Below are positions 20,089-29,285 of a stretch of 32,002 nt of DNA, one piece after another. How positions within the stretch are numbered: the first letter of the stretch is position 1; each line of letters opens with the position of its first letter. The notes beneath the pieces are model-generated. The model did not search any database, was not told where the DNA came from, and saw nothing but the letters and a program-made list of their open reading frames with translations. Origin of the DNA: Mesotaenium endlicherianum (lineage: Eukaryota; Streptophyta; Zygnematophyceae; Zygnematales; Mesotaeniaceae). Location of the stretch: contig WELA01009249.1 of assembly GCA_009602735.1 (NCBI GenBank), forward strand, positions 16,596-48,597, written 5' to 3'. Both the position numbers and the translations under genes were made by a program.

Positions 20089-21757
20089 ATGACTCAAAAG
20101 TCGGAACTCAAGAGGAAGAGAAGGGCGGAAGAGGCACATGCAGAATACTTGCAATTCCGTGGAGACATCGAATCATCTTCCATCACCGCTCGGGAATCAC
20201 AACGACTCCAACAACAGCGGGAGGCACAGAAGAAGAAGGAGGAGGAGGAACAGGCCAGACTGAGGCAGGAAGAAATGGACAGAAAAGCTGCAGAGGAGGC
20301 CAAGAAAGCAGAGGAGGAGAGGCAAGCTGAGGAGAAGCGGAAGCAGCAGGCTGAAGAAGAAGAACAGAGGAGAGTCAGCAGCTACCGCTGCACAGTGCTG
20401 GGCAAGGGCTTTGATCTACTGGAGGAGGCCTTCAAGTATGCCCAGAGAAGTCGCAGTGAGTCGCAGAAGGAAATCCTCCAAAAGGAAGGGGAGACATCCG
20501 AAAACTTTGACAAGTATATCGAGGTCAGCGCAGGGCTCCTCCTCTACCACGATTACGCCAGGATGGTAGGATATACGATCGGAGAGGCCAAGGCAATGGC
20601 CCAGGTGAACGAAGCAGGAGCTGTCTCGATTCCTGGTATCTGGGGGGCAGATAGGGTCATCAGGATGATCCCCATGGACGCGGACAGCTTCAAGGACTCA
20701 ACACCCCACAACAGGTTCAAGGCCATGTACAATGAGGTGGAGAGGAGGAGCTGGGAATTCTTGGCCAGGGAAACCAGTCAGCTGGACTTTGCAAGGCACT
20801 GGTACCCTTGTACTCTCAAAAAGACAGACGCTGCCTTCTTCCAAAAGCCCACTGATTGGCGGTGGATGACCATCAACATGAGGGACCAGCAGAATGACAG
20901 GGCGACGGATGAGGATTTCCTGACAGACCTAAAGGGGAACATAGTATTGCCCCCTCACATTGCGGCTTGGGACCCAAGATTGGATGGAGTCAGAGACTGC
21001 ATGAGCCAAGAGATGCAGGGGGACAGAAGCAGGGCCCGAGAGTCATTCTCAAAAGGGAAGCACGCTTATGCCAAATGGGCAAGTAAGCAGGGGGAAAAGG
21101 ACCTCTATGCGGTCCGGACTCAGCAGCCCCCACCAGCACCCAAAAGGGGAAGGTCAGTAGGATATTCTTTTTCTCTGGAAGAGCTGGAGCAGCTGACAGA
21201 AGAGACCCCAGAAGTCTCAGAGGAACTCGGGGACGGAGAGGAGGAGGAGTCAGAGGAAGACGAGGAGGAAGGCGAGGAGGAGGACACTAGCCCCGCCGTG
21301 ATCCTGACGCCTGCCACATCCCCTGTAAGGGAGAAGACGGGGTTGGCCATGCAGCAACTCGCTGAAGAGGAGGATATCACTTGGCTGGGGACTGCCAGAG
21401 GACAGACCCCATCTCCAGGCAAGGAGACCCAGTCAGACAGAGCAGACAGGAGGGCTGCTCGGGAGATAGCCAGAGGCCTGCCAGCATCTCCCTCGCAGAA
21501 AGGGCATGTACCCTTGGCTCATGTCATGCAACATCCTTTTGGGATGCCGGTATACGTACCTGTTAGTTTGAGGGCTGAGGGCTGCCCAGGAGAAGGCTGC
21601 CTCCCTCCAGACTGTGCAGGAGGAAACAGCCCAGTTACTGCATTCTCCGCGGGGTCCTTACACGGAACCTCCCTCTCTGACAGGCTTCAAAAGACCCCAA
21701 GACAGGAGGAGGTCTGGCTCCCCTGAGTATAGAACCTCAGGGACATCTCCCTCCTAA
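20089..21757 (+). CDS. Element Z right extra ORF (coiled-coil protein of unknown family)
   Basis: The frame is open from ATG 20089 to a stop at 21724-21726. From ATG: residues 1-20 are basic, 32-96 form a highly charged coiled coil, and 98-345 are the conserved core (YRCTVLGKGFDLLEEAF, DKYIEVSAGLLLYHDYAR, VIRMIPMDADSFKD, YNEVERRSWEF, HWYPCTLKK, DWRWMTIN, LPPHIAAWDPRL, FSKGKHAYAKWA). Residues 351-356 are PKRGRS, 371-399 are acidic, and about 475-495 hold GHVPLAHVMQHPFGMPVYV. A tandem 7-base duplication (GAGGGCT, 21570-21583) shifts the last part. Without it the frame would end at TAA 21755 with an Arg/Ser-rich tail like that of the X copy, so the shift is recent. It lies between the chromodomain and the polypurine tract of LTR D. 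I do not know its function; a particle, chaperone-like or chromatin role would all be guesses. Confidence 0.82.
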
Positions 21758-21828
21758 TGGCAGCAGGATGGGGATGGAAGGGACAGCACGCTGTTATTTG
21801 TGTTAGTGTTGTTGAGGCGACAACATGA

Positions 21829-21841
21829 TAAGTTGGAGGGA
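21829..21841 (+). other. Polypurine tract of element Z
   Basis: AAGTTGGAGGGAT stands directly before the TTG of LTR D, matching the tract before LTR A. It marks the start of plus-strand DNA synthesis and identifies LTR D as a 3' LTR. Confidence 0.65.
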
Positions 21842-21842
21842 T

Positions 21843-22562
21843 TGTAATGAATCAGTATATTGGTTGACATAATATTCATTTAAATAATATAGTTAAATAA
21901 GTTCAGCCTGCTGAACTCTAGTTAATGATCAGTCTGCTGGACTTCATATTTAATATCAGTTTAATGACTCGGCCCGAAGTAGCAGGCGCAGGTCACCTTA
22001 AGTCAGCTTGCTGACACATTCTTTGACAGCCAGCTGATATCCGTACTCGGTAGCAGCGAACTGCCTTGATGTGCATTTAAGTACGACATTCTAGATGAAT
22101 GGCCAGATGACATCCCTATGATGGATGGCCATTCGGGATGATGGGAGATGGCGGTGGATTTGGTTAACCGAGGTCCTACCAACGTGGTTAACTCCCGGGT
22201 AGGCGGTGCCATCGCACTGACCGTTGAACAGTAAACTCATTCCATGTACATATGCTAGGCATTGCTCTCGAGTTCGGCATTCGGAAACGAGGCCAACTCT
22301 CTTGTACAGCTTACTGAGAGCAATCTGAATCCAAGGCGAGAAGCCATTGATACGCACTGTCTTCCAACCTTGCTTATGTATGAGTTTACTGATTTGCATT
22401 ATTGATGCTAGTTTACTCGCATTTGACTTACGAGTATTATTCACAGCTAGTGTGTTGTCCTTTGCCTTTAAACCAGTTAACGGAAATTACCATAAAGATT
22501 ACTTGCTGATGTAAAGATCTTTATTAATTGTTAATCGCCTATTTGTAAGTCGATTCATTTCA
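21843..22562 (+). repeat. LTR D (720 bp), 3' LTR of the right half of element Z
   Basis: It begins TGTAATGAATC and ends GATTCATTTCA. It is somewhat more diverged than the others: the TATA-like GATATAAAG reads GATGTAAAG here, and one base is lost in the TTTGGTAAG string near the end. The sequence right of it is GC-rich minus-strand gag-protease DNA of another family, not element Y. Confidence 0.88.
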
Positions 22563-23370
22563 GTCGCGCTGGCCACAACGCGGGCTGCTCTGGCGCCAGT
22601 GCCGGAGGTGGCGGAAGTAGCAGCGGGGAAAGCGCAGTAGCTGGCTTGGGTATCCCAAGCACCTCTATCGTGCAGCAGATGCGTGAGGTTGCGGCAGCTG
22701 GCGTTGGTTGAGCAGTCATGCTTGGGCTGGCAATGTGGGCCCGCTGCACAGCGATAGGCCTTGCCGGACTTGGCGGACGAGGGGCGGCTGAAATCCTGGC
22801 GGGCCTATGGATGCGGGGCGGCTGAATCCCAAGGGACCAGCGGGTTTGGCAAAGCGTGGGGGCCCTATCAGCGTGCTGAAGCTTGGGGGCCCTGTAGGCA
22901 CGCGGCAAAAGCGGGCGACTGGTGCGACGGACATGGGTTGTGAGGGCGTCTCGGTCAGCTCCTCGTAGGATCCCTCCGGCGCCCCCTCGTACGATTCCTC
23001 GTCTGTCAGGGGGTCGTATGCGGCTTGGCGCGTGGCCTCCTTCTCCGAAGCGGTAGTGCGTCGGTCAGTATCGTCCGTGTGCATCGACGGCAAGGGTGGC
23101 TGTGACGCCATCTGAAATTGCATGGCCACTCCCACAGGCATCTCCGGTCGCAGACGGACGTCGGACCGTGCGGAGGGCAAGCGCGCCCTCTCACGCGGAG
23201 GCAGAACGGGGACCGGCGGCTGAACAGTGCCTGCAGCGGCTGCTAGAAACAAGTGCGCTCTAGCGGCCGTGGCCAGAGCTGTTGTGGCGGTGTCGGCGGC
23301 CGCAGTCGCTGCTGCTGTCATCTGGCGCATCGGCGTCCTGAGCTGCGTAGATGCGCACCAATTGTCTGGC
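22563..23370 (-). pseudogene. Element V linker region after protease, Pro/Ala/Ser-rich
   Basis: On the minus strand this GC-rich stretch has an open frame (23330 to 22716) of low complexity. It is Ala/Thr-rich at first; later it has an acidic part (LTDEESYEGAPEGSYEELTE) and repeated IGPPxF/AGPLGF motifs. It stands downstream of the V protease, where an RT should follow, but I see no RT motif before LTR D cuts the element. The frame just after the protease TAG (23371) reads ARQLVRIYAAQ, so the frames here are mixed by indels. Confidence 0.4.
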
Positions 23371-24128
23371 CTACGCTGTCAGCAACTTTGCCTGCTCTTG
23401 TGGAGAGAGGTGGAGCTCTACGCTCGAGAGCTCAAGCTCCTCGTCTTGGGGTTGGAGTAGGTCCGCCCCGTCATCCTTCGAGCTGCCCTTGCTTGTCTGG
23501 GTCACGCCGAGCCGATCACCATCGTTGCCGAGGGCCTTAAAGTTGTAGAGCGCGGTTGAGGTAGGTTGCCAATCCAGAATGTTGAGTGGCAATGAGGTCG
23601 TGAGCGTGCCTCCTAAGCGCCAGTCGGGCCGATAGTGCACCCGCTCGGTCCAGTTGTCCACCGCGGCTCCAGTGGGGAAGAGCACATCCTGCCCCAAGAG
23701 GACGTCGAAGGTGTCGGAGTGCGTCACGAGCGCATGGCGATGGATCGTCATCTCATCCGCTGTTCCCGGCCGAAAGGTGAAGACGAGCGCCGGCCATGTG
23801 CGTCCCGTCACTGGCTCAGATGTGCCAGCCGCCGTGTTGATCCGCGTGGGTGATTCCTCCAAGTCGGCCGAGGAGAGGCCCAGCTGCCGGAAGTAGCTGA
23901 GGCTAATCAGGACCGGCTGAGCGCCGGTGTCAAACATAATACGCTGGGGGGCCTGCTTGTTGACCAGCACGATCCCCTGCGCGTTAATAGAAACGCAGCG
24001 TTGGGGCTGTTGATCAACTGGCGCTCGTGCGGGGGTCGAGCGGGTGCAAAAAGCACTGCCGTGGCGGCGTAGGTGCCAGCCTGTCGATGCTTGCGCGTGT
24101 ACCAGCTGCGCGAGAACGCAGCATCAGC
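23371..24128 (-). pseudogene. Element V retropepsin-like protease
   Basis: The minus-strand frame is open from about 24128 to TAG at 23371-23373. It has the aspartic protease active site IMFDTGAQPVLIS and the second conserved part FDVLLGQDVLF, as in Ty3/gypsy proteases. The protein would cleave the polyprotein of the element. It differs strongly from the protease of element Z (DGGA) and is far richer in GC, so it belongs to another lineage. The terminal TAG is probably a mutated Gln codon, since the frame continues sensibly after it. The first Met I can place is near 23920, and the frame is open above it, so it was part of a longer polyprotein. Confidence 0.72.
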
Positions 24129-25344
24129 TGGGCGGCCTGCCGGGTTGCCTCCAGAGACACGCCAAGCTCTGCGAATGAGGCCGCTGGCATGCGGTGCAGT
24201 GCGAGAAAGAGAACCTTGGCGCTGAGCTGCACCGTCATCACTGGTGCGGCGAGTGCGGGAGGTGCGGGCGTGGCAGCCTTTGCCGGCGTCTCCAGCACGC
24301 GGAAGGAGCGGGGCAGACGCGGAGCCTCCTCCGTGCAACGTCCCTTGTCGGGCCCGTCGCGCTTGTGCGCGACTGCTGGCCGTCCAGCGACTGCCACGAG
24401 CGTGGGCTCGCGAGCTGCAACGTGACCCGCTGAGCCACTGCCAAGTGGCCGTGTTTGTGCGCAGCAGACCAGGGCGGTTGCTGACGCAGCTGCCATCTCT
24501 GGTGTGACTGGCGCCACTGCGGACGTAGCTGCTGGCGCAAAAGCTGGTGACGGTGCAGGCGCTCCTGGATTGCCTCTGAGGCGGACCAGTCGGGCTGCTG
24601 ATCCGTCGGCGACATCGGCTGCGGATACCCCGTACGAGGCTCGGGCTGCCCGCTTGCGGGCGAGTGGGCTTTGCGCAGCCTTGGCAGCGCAGATTGCGCG
24701 TGCGGCGGGATTTTGTGCGCAGCCAGGGTTTAAGCCCTGGCTGAGCGCATCCGTTCGCGAGCTTTCTTGTAGCTCCCCGACGGTTGGGTCGCACAGCGCG
24801 GTCAAGGATGCCCCCCCCGATTGAAGATGCCGCTTGCCTTCGTCGGATGTGCGCCGGGTGTGTCAAGCCATGTGCGCGCGCCAAGTGGCGACACGTGGGC
24901 GCAACTGCTGCACGTAGCTGCAAAGACTGGCGCGGCCGTAACGAGGCGGTCAAGCCTGCAGAACGGTCCTCGCAGCGCCGTCTCTGGCGTGCAGATGCGG
25001 CCGGTCATGCCGACGCCGGCAATCGGCGTCTCGGATGCCGGGTGCGTGCCATGTGGCGTCAGCTGCTGGCACCTGCTGCTGGCAGCCAACAGCAGACGGC
25101 TGTGCTCGTGCCGCTCGCTCGTGCGCAGATCCGCGCAAGTGTTTATGGTGCGTACGCCGACATTTGCCGTGACCTGCGTCTGGCTGGCTTGCAGAGGGGC
25201 GCCAGTTGCCACCATGCCAGACACGGTTGGCCCTGTTGTTGACAGCAGAGCGGTGCAGGCCTGTGTCATGGTCTGTGTCTGTGCTAGCTGCGCTGGCGTC
25301 AGTGCCGGCTCGTCGTCGAGATGGGCTGCGGCATCGGCTGGCAA
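24014..25344 (-). pseudogene. Element V region between zinc knuckles and protease
   Basis: Two minus-strand open frames, 25344-24802 and 24805-24014, join at a run of eight G (24811-24818 as C on the plus strand). A one-base change in this run would fuse them. The products are Ala/Thr/Pro-rich, with one stretch that looks like a folded helix (SAKVLFLALHRMPAASFAELGVSLEATRQAAQLML). No family is recognised. From position and base composition they belong to the same Gag-Pro polyprotein. Confidence 0.4.
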
Positions 25345-25709
25345 GACTATGCAGGATGGGCGTCTGCCAGGTGTCCACCTGTTGGGTCGCTCTCGTCCGC
25401 TGCTGACAGCTGTCAGAGCGGAGCGCGTACAGCTGGCAAGGGCGTAAAGGGCCCCACACGCGTCGTAGCCGATGCTGGCGTCACGAGCGTGAAGGCAAGC
25501 AATCTCGGTCTTGGCTGCTATAGGCGCATCGCTGGTGCGTCGGAGCTGTAATGGTCCTCGCCGGGCGTCATTGCGGCGCTAGTCGTGGCCGCGGCTGCCG
25601 TCATCGCGGGAAGTACGCTGGCGCAAGGGTTGCGCGTGCCTTGCTAGTCTGCTGCAGCAGAGGATCCATCACGAGCGCGCCCGTTCTTGATGTCGCGCTT
25701 CTTCTGCAG

Positions 25710-26835
25710 GCAGACGATCTGCAGGTGGCCGGCTTTGCCACACTAGGTGCAATCGCCGGGCTTGCCGTTCTGCGCGAGCGTGCAATTGCCGGGCTTGCCG
25801 TTTTGCGCGAGCGTGCAGTCACGGCGGGAGTGGCCCATCTTCCCGCAAGACCAGCAGGGGTCGCTCGTCGTGGCGGCCATGGAAATGCAGCCGCGCGGAG
25901 CTTTGCGTTGCTGTGTCTGCTGGGGCAGCTGCGGGCGCTGAGGCTGCTGCTGCTAGAGCTGGCGGGCAGGGACTGGGCGCATCGTAGAAGATGGCAGCAC
26001 CGCGGCCTCCTGGCGTACGCCCGTAGATGCGAGGCCCACACGGTCGCTGATGTTGCTCCGTGCGGCAGCCAGGCTCTGCTTCTCAACTGAGAGGTATGCG
26101 TCCTTCAGTGAGTATTCGGAACCCTTGCGATCAATGAGGGGGGCGATAGCTCTCCACGGCACGCAAGAAGATCTCCGCTGTGACCGTGCCCACGTCTCGG
26201 CGCAGGTGGGTCAGACGTCGGTACATCATGCGGATTGTCTCGTTCTTGCGGCGGAAGAAGTGGTGCAGCTCGTACACCTTCTCCTCCATGGCGGACTGGA
26301 ACTCCTGTTTGAGGAATTCCCAGAAGGCCTGAACAGGGTCAGCTAGCGGGGTCTGAATGTCCCCCACAAGCTCCGTGCGCATGAGGATCTCAGCTGCCTT
26401 CTCACGGTAGGTGTCGCGAGCCTCGTAGAGAAGGTAACGCATGAGCGTGCCAAACACCTGGCGCTTAGTGAGCGCAGGGGTCTTGAGCTTAGCGTTCTCG
26501 AAGTCAGCCTCGAACTCAAAGATAGTGTCGTCCATATCACAGGTGCCTGGCCTGCCGCTGAAGCGGAAGAGGGAGTCCCTGTCTACCTTCGTATCCTGGT
26601 CACCTGCCATGGAGTACGAGAGATCGTTATGAGTCCACTGAAGCGGTGGCTCGTGGACGACCGTTGGCTGAGGGGGCAACGGGTGCTCCTCCTCAGGTGG
26701 ATTAGTGACAGTACTGAGATTTGAGTCTGAATCCTCGCCACTAACCCCTTTGTAGTAAAGCTCATCTAGACACAACTCAAAGCAATTAACACTAGGTGCA
26801 AGAATATGCCAAGAGTTCTTCATTGCTGAGTTCAC
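25710..26835 (-). pseudogene. Element V Gag with two CCHC zinc knuckles
   Basis: The minus-strand frame from 26835 encodes a gag core (FRFSGRPGTCDMDDTIFEFEADFENA, ARDTYREKAAEIL, DPVQAFWEFLKQEFQSAMEEKV, ETIRMMYRRLTHLRRD). The likely start is the Met at about 26610 (MAGDQDTKVDRD). At a run of six C near 26135 the frame shifts and continues as APLIDRKGSEYSLKDAYLSVEKQSL. TAG at 25953 interrupts a Gln-rich stretch, and the frame goes on to two zinc knuckles: CWSCGKMGHSRRDC, and CT-stop-CGKAGHLQIVC, whose second position is TAG (25743). Between them an 11-residue unit is duplicated. This is a dead copy of a different Ty3/gypsy-type element. Confidence 0.72.
25747..25812 (-). repeat. 33-bp tandem duplication between two zinc knuckles
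   Basis: Two 33-base units (25747-25779 and 25780-25812) differ at two bases. On the minus strand each encodes TLAQNGKPG followed by N or D and C, and the first knuckle ends in the same RDC-TLAQNGKPG context. The length is a multiple of three, so the frame is kept. Confidence 0.8.
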
Positions 26836-27702
26836 CTTGACCCCTGTGTACTAGATAGTGCCCCAAAAGTGGATATGTAATCTGAGGGAGCTTCTTGTAG
26901 CTGTAGTTGATCCAGTCACCAAGTTATGGCTATTTTAATGCACTATTACTATGAGAGTGCAAGCATTATGTGCGATTGTAGGGCTCGCGGATTTAGGCGC
27001 ACATAGAGGGTCTCATTTGGGGTCGCAAAGAGTCCCAATGTGTGGCCTTTGGGTTTGCCTAGTCGCGAAGTGGCCCTTGGGGCCTTTTCACTACGCCACC
27101 TGAGGGGCCGGTTGGGTGACGCCCACCAAATGCAAATATCTTCTTTGGTATCTATTCAAATGACGCAAAATTGGTCGCGTTTTGAAGGTGACTCGATGCC
27201 GGCACTTTCATAACTTGGAACTCTAGAAAGAGTCAACATATGGATGCATAAAGTCGTTCTAGGTTAACCATTCACGCACCTGTAGCTTGGTTTTGGTGCA
27301 TCAACCTCGACTCAAAAAATCATGACGAGAGTAAGAAGGTCAGCGGCACAATAAAATGTTGTTCAACGTTTAAGCATATGATTTTCATAAGAACGAGAGT
27401 TCACTATGAAGTAAGATAAATGACATGACCTTTATGACCGCATCAATGCATCAAAGGTATACTAAAGAATATTAATGTCCTTGCCATCACATATTTATAT
27501 GCCACCCCCAAAAGCTATGTTACATGCACAGATTAGCTAGCATTTTAATATGTAAATCAAGCAAAACTCCTGATAAAAATCTACATCAGCCTCGAAAAGA
27601 AGCATAGCAATATTTAAACACATGCAGACAATCAAACAACAAAGAATATTTAATATGACACTCAACGCCCTCGCAATCCTTTGACAGTTTGACTCTCGAG
27701 CC
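26836..27702. other. No gene seen between element V and the glycosylase gene
   Basis: Both strands are free of convincing coding sequence. The left part (26990-27120) is GC-richer with repeated GGGTC/GGGGCC strings; the right part is AT-rich. No primer binding site or LTR end for element V is visible. The 3' untranslated region and poly(A) site of the minus-strand gene should lie just left of 27703. Confidence 0.6.
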
Positions 27703-27948
27703 TTACTCGGCCTTGAGGAGCAGAGGCGTGTGCTTCCTCGACCACCCAATGAACGGGCAAGCGCCATCTGGCGCTTTCTGAGGCCTCTTCCCCTTTGAAC
27801 ACTGCGGGCATCTCTTGCCATGTGTCACCAAAAGACAATGGAGCTCGTACTTGACGTCATCTGGCACTCGACGATTGAGGTGAAGGTAAGTCTTGACACG
27901 ATCTGCATTCGCAGGGACCCACCCCAACGCCTTTGCTATGTGGAACAC
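27703..27948 (-). CDS. HhH-GPD DNA glycosylase, last exon
   Basis: This 3' exon has 81 codons and TAA at 27703-27705 on the minus strand. The acceptor reads GAGTAG|GTGTTC. It encodes FHIAKALGWVP, NADRVKTYLHLNRRVPDDVKYELHCLLVTHGKRCPQC and a tail with ACPFIG. This directly continues the PVDTH of the exon at 29229, giving the family motif VDTHVF-IAKALGW. The Cys residues (LHC, CPQC, ACP) stand where endonuclease III relatives carry an iron-sulphur cluster, but the spacing differs from C-x6-C-x2-C-x5-C. The match in memory is to plant single-copy HhH-GPD proteins such as Arabidopsis At3g47830; a database search would settle it. The role would be base-excision repair in the nucleus or an organelle. 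Confidence 0.82.
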   Translation of the reverse strand: MFHIAKALGWVPANADRVKTYLHLNRRVPDDVKYELHCLLVTHGKRCPQCSKGKRPQKAPDGACPFIGWSRKHTPLLLKAE

Positions 27949-27964
27949 CTACTCACACATTGCG

Positions 27965-27986
27965 ACACACCCACACCCACACCCAT

Positions 27987-28019
<33 letters not shown>
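27965..28019. repeat. (CA)n microsatellite in an intron
   Basis: The repeat begins as CACACCCACACC variants and ends as about 14 perfect CA units. On the gene strand it is a (GT)n tract that ends about 20-70 bases before the acceptor of the last exon. Confidence 0.95.
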
Positions 28020-28020
<1 letters not shown>

Positions 28021-28039
28021 GTTTAGGTGTTGACTGTTT

Positions 28040-28680
28040 AACTTTAAGGAAAAAGTGAATAAATTAAGTCACATACATGAAATATTACAATCTATAAATA
28101 AGTCACAACAGCCTATAGATTATCATGCATACGATGACAGACTGATCTATCTTCATATGAAATCTTTCTTAAAAAGCCCCAAGAATCGACCATTCACAGT
28201 GCTCCCTGGTCAGCCGCGCAGCTAAAACCCTAAATCCGGAATTGGACGAGAAACAAACACGGCGACAGTCAGTGTTCAAGCGTAGTGGCAGACGAATTGA
28301 GTTAGAGCAACGAAATTTCCTTCCACCACACAATAAGCTGGCCATCACAAGCACCTCTCTTGAATTCATCCCTCTCAACCTGCCAATCGCCCCCACGCGC
28401 CCGCCCACCTCCCTCCCACCACCTTCCTCTAGTCCCCCCCCTTCAAGGACTTTTTTTTTGGGTTTTTTGGTCATACCCTTGCCTGCCAAGGTCAAGGTTT
28501 GCCGGGGACGTGTCTATTCCAAGCAGCACAAGCTCATGGAGCAACGCCAGCCAGCCAGCTGGCACAGTGAATCGTGAGGTGGATTTTCCACACTCAGGCT
28601 CTCAATAATTTGAGGCGATACTCGTCATGGTCGAGGGGCCTAGAAAAATTAAGGGGCCTAAGAGAATGTGGATTAGGCAT
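28040..28680. other. Intron sequence without coding signal
   Basis: This part of the 1280-base intron holds a C-rich stretch (28380-28445) followed by a T9 run and G/T-rich DNA. Short open frames on both strands are Pro/Ser-rich and look like composition effects. Confidence 0.5.
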
Positions 28681-28689
28681 CGGGTTGGG

Positions 28690-29050
28690 CTCGGGGCAGG
28701 AGGGAGGGTTAGGAACAGGAATATGCTTAGGCGTGGACTAACAGTGGAGTTAGGGTTAGGAATACAAACAGGGCTTAGGTGTAAATCAGGCCAGCTCAGG
28801 CTTAGGGTGAAGGTTGGGGTTAGAGCATTTCGTTTAGGGTTAGGATTCAGGTTAATGTAGCATTGCCATAGTGCAGAGCTAGGGTCAGGACTAGGGCTAG
28901 GGTGTGAACTTAAGAGAGAGTTAGAATAAGAGTTAGGGTTAAGGTCTAAAGTGAGGTTAGGATTAGGGTTAAAACTAGGGTGAGGATTACGGTTAGGGTT
29001 AGGATGAGGGTTAGGGTCCAGTATAGCGCTGAAGTAGTGCTAGAACTAGG
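28690..29050 (+). repeat. Degenerate TTAGGG-like repeat tract
   Basis: GGGTTAGG and variants (GTTAGGGTTAGG at several places, also GGCTTAGG and GGGCTAGG) recur about every 10-25 bases over some 360 bases, all on one strand. The units are not in a strict array. It resembles an old interstitial telomere-type tract and lies inside the intron between the last two exons of the glycosylase gene. Confidence 0.75.
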
Positions 29051-29228
29051 GTTGAGTCCTGGCTGGCCTTAGGGCGGGCTGAGGACGGGGATCAGAATGA
29101 GGCTGGGAGTTCGAGGTGGTAGCCTTGCTGGCGCAGAAAGCAGGTGTCAAGGGAAGCTTGTTCCAGCTGAAAATGTGAAGCTGGGGTGATTTCACGGGCC
29201 GGATAGAGAGGAAGAGGCTCCTCCTCAC

Positions 29229-29285
29229 GTGTGTGTCGACGGGGAACTCCTCCCGCTGCAGGTGGAACATGAGCACGCACGCCAC
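29229..29285 (-). CDS. HhH-GPD DNA glycosylase, internal exon (57 bp)
   Basis: This exon has 19 codons, flanked by GACAG on the acceptor side and GTGAGG on the donor side, phase 0 at both ends. It encodes VACVLMFHLQREEFPVDTH. The first part is the second helix of the helix-hairpin-helix, and PVDTH contains the catalytic Asp of the HhH-GPD family. It is too short to be found by an ORF length filter alone; the splice sites and motif make it solid. The intron downstream (27949-29228) is 1280 bases and the one upstream (29286-30121) is 836 bases. Confidence 0.85.

Larger units (their letters stand above)
8318..22562 (+). mobile_element. Element Z: composite chromovirus LTR-gag-pol-ORF / pol-ORF-LTR
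   Basis: Two partial copies stand head to tail between LTR C and LTR D with no LTR between them. The left half runs from LTR C to near the end of its extra ORF, and the right half from the protease linker to LTR D. The joint near 16513-16515 has a few shared bases. The left flank is element Y and the right flank is family V, with no matching target duplication, which fits two insertions fused by a deletion, or an assembly fusion. Confidence 0.6.

Noticed and set aside
22091-22444. Antisense open frame of 60-117 codons inside the LTRs (2678-2866, 8566-8832, 22091-22444, all minus strand)
   Set aside because: It looks conserved only because the LTRs are alike. In LTR B the same frame is broken by stops, and start points differ between copies, so I do not call a gene.
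8313-22567. Target-site duplication of element Z
   Set aside because: The five bases before LTR C (CTGGC) and after LTR D (GTCGC) differ. CTGGC occurs six bases further right, but this offset does not fit an integrase duplication.
848-25955. TAG read as a sense codon (Gln) in this organism
   Set aside because: Sister copies show CAG or other codons at the same places, 16963 replaces Glu, and several copies have frameshifts as well. Ordinary decay explains it.
24027-26346. Many plus-strand frames in the GC-rich region
   Set aside because: They are opposite the minus-strand gag-protease relic, where high GC removes stop codons; no recognisable motif on the plus strand.
27961-28020. CRISPR-like array
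   Set aside because: It is a simple CA microsatellite; no repeat-spacer pattern exists anywhere in the window.
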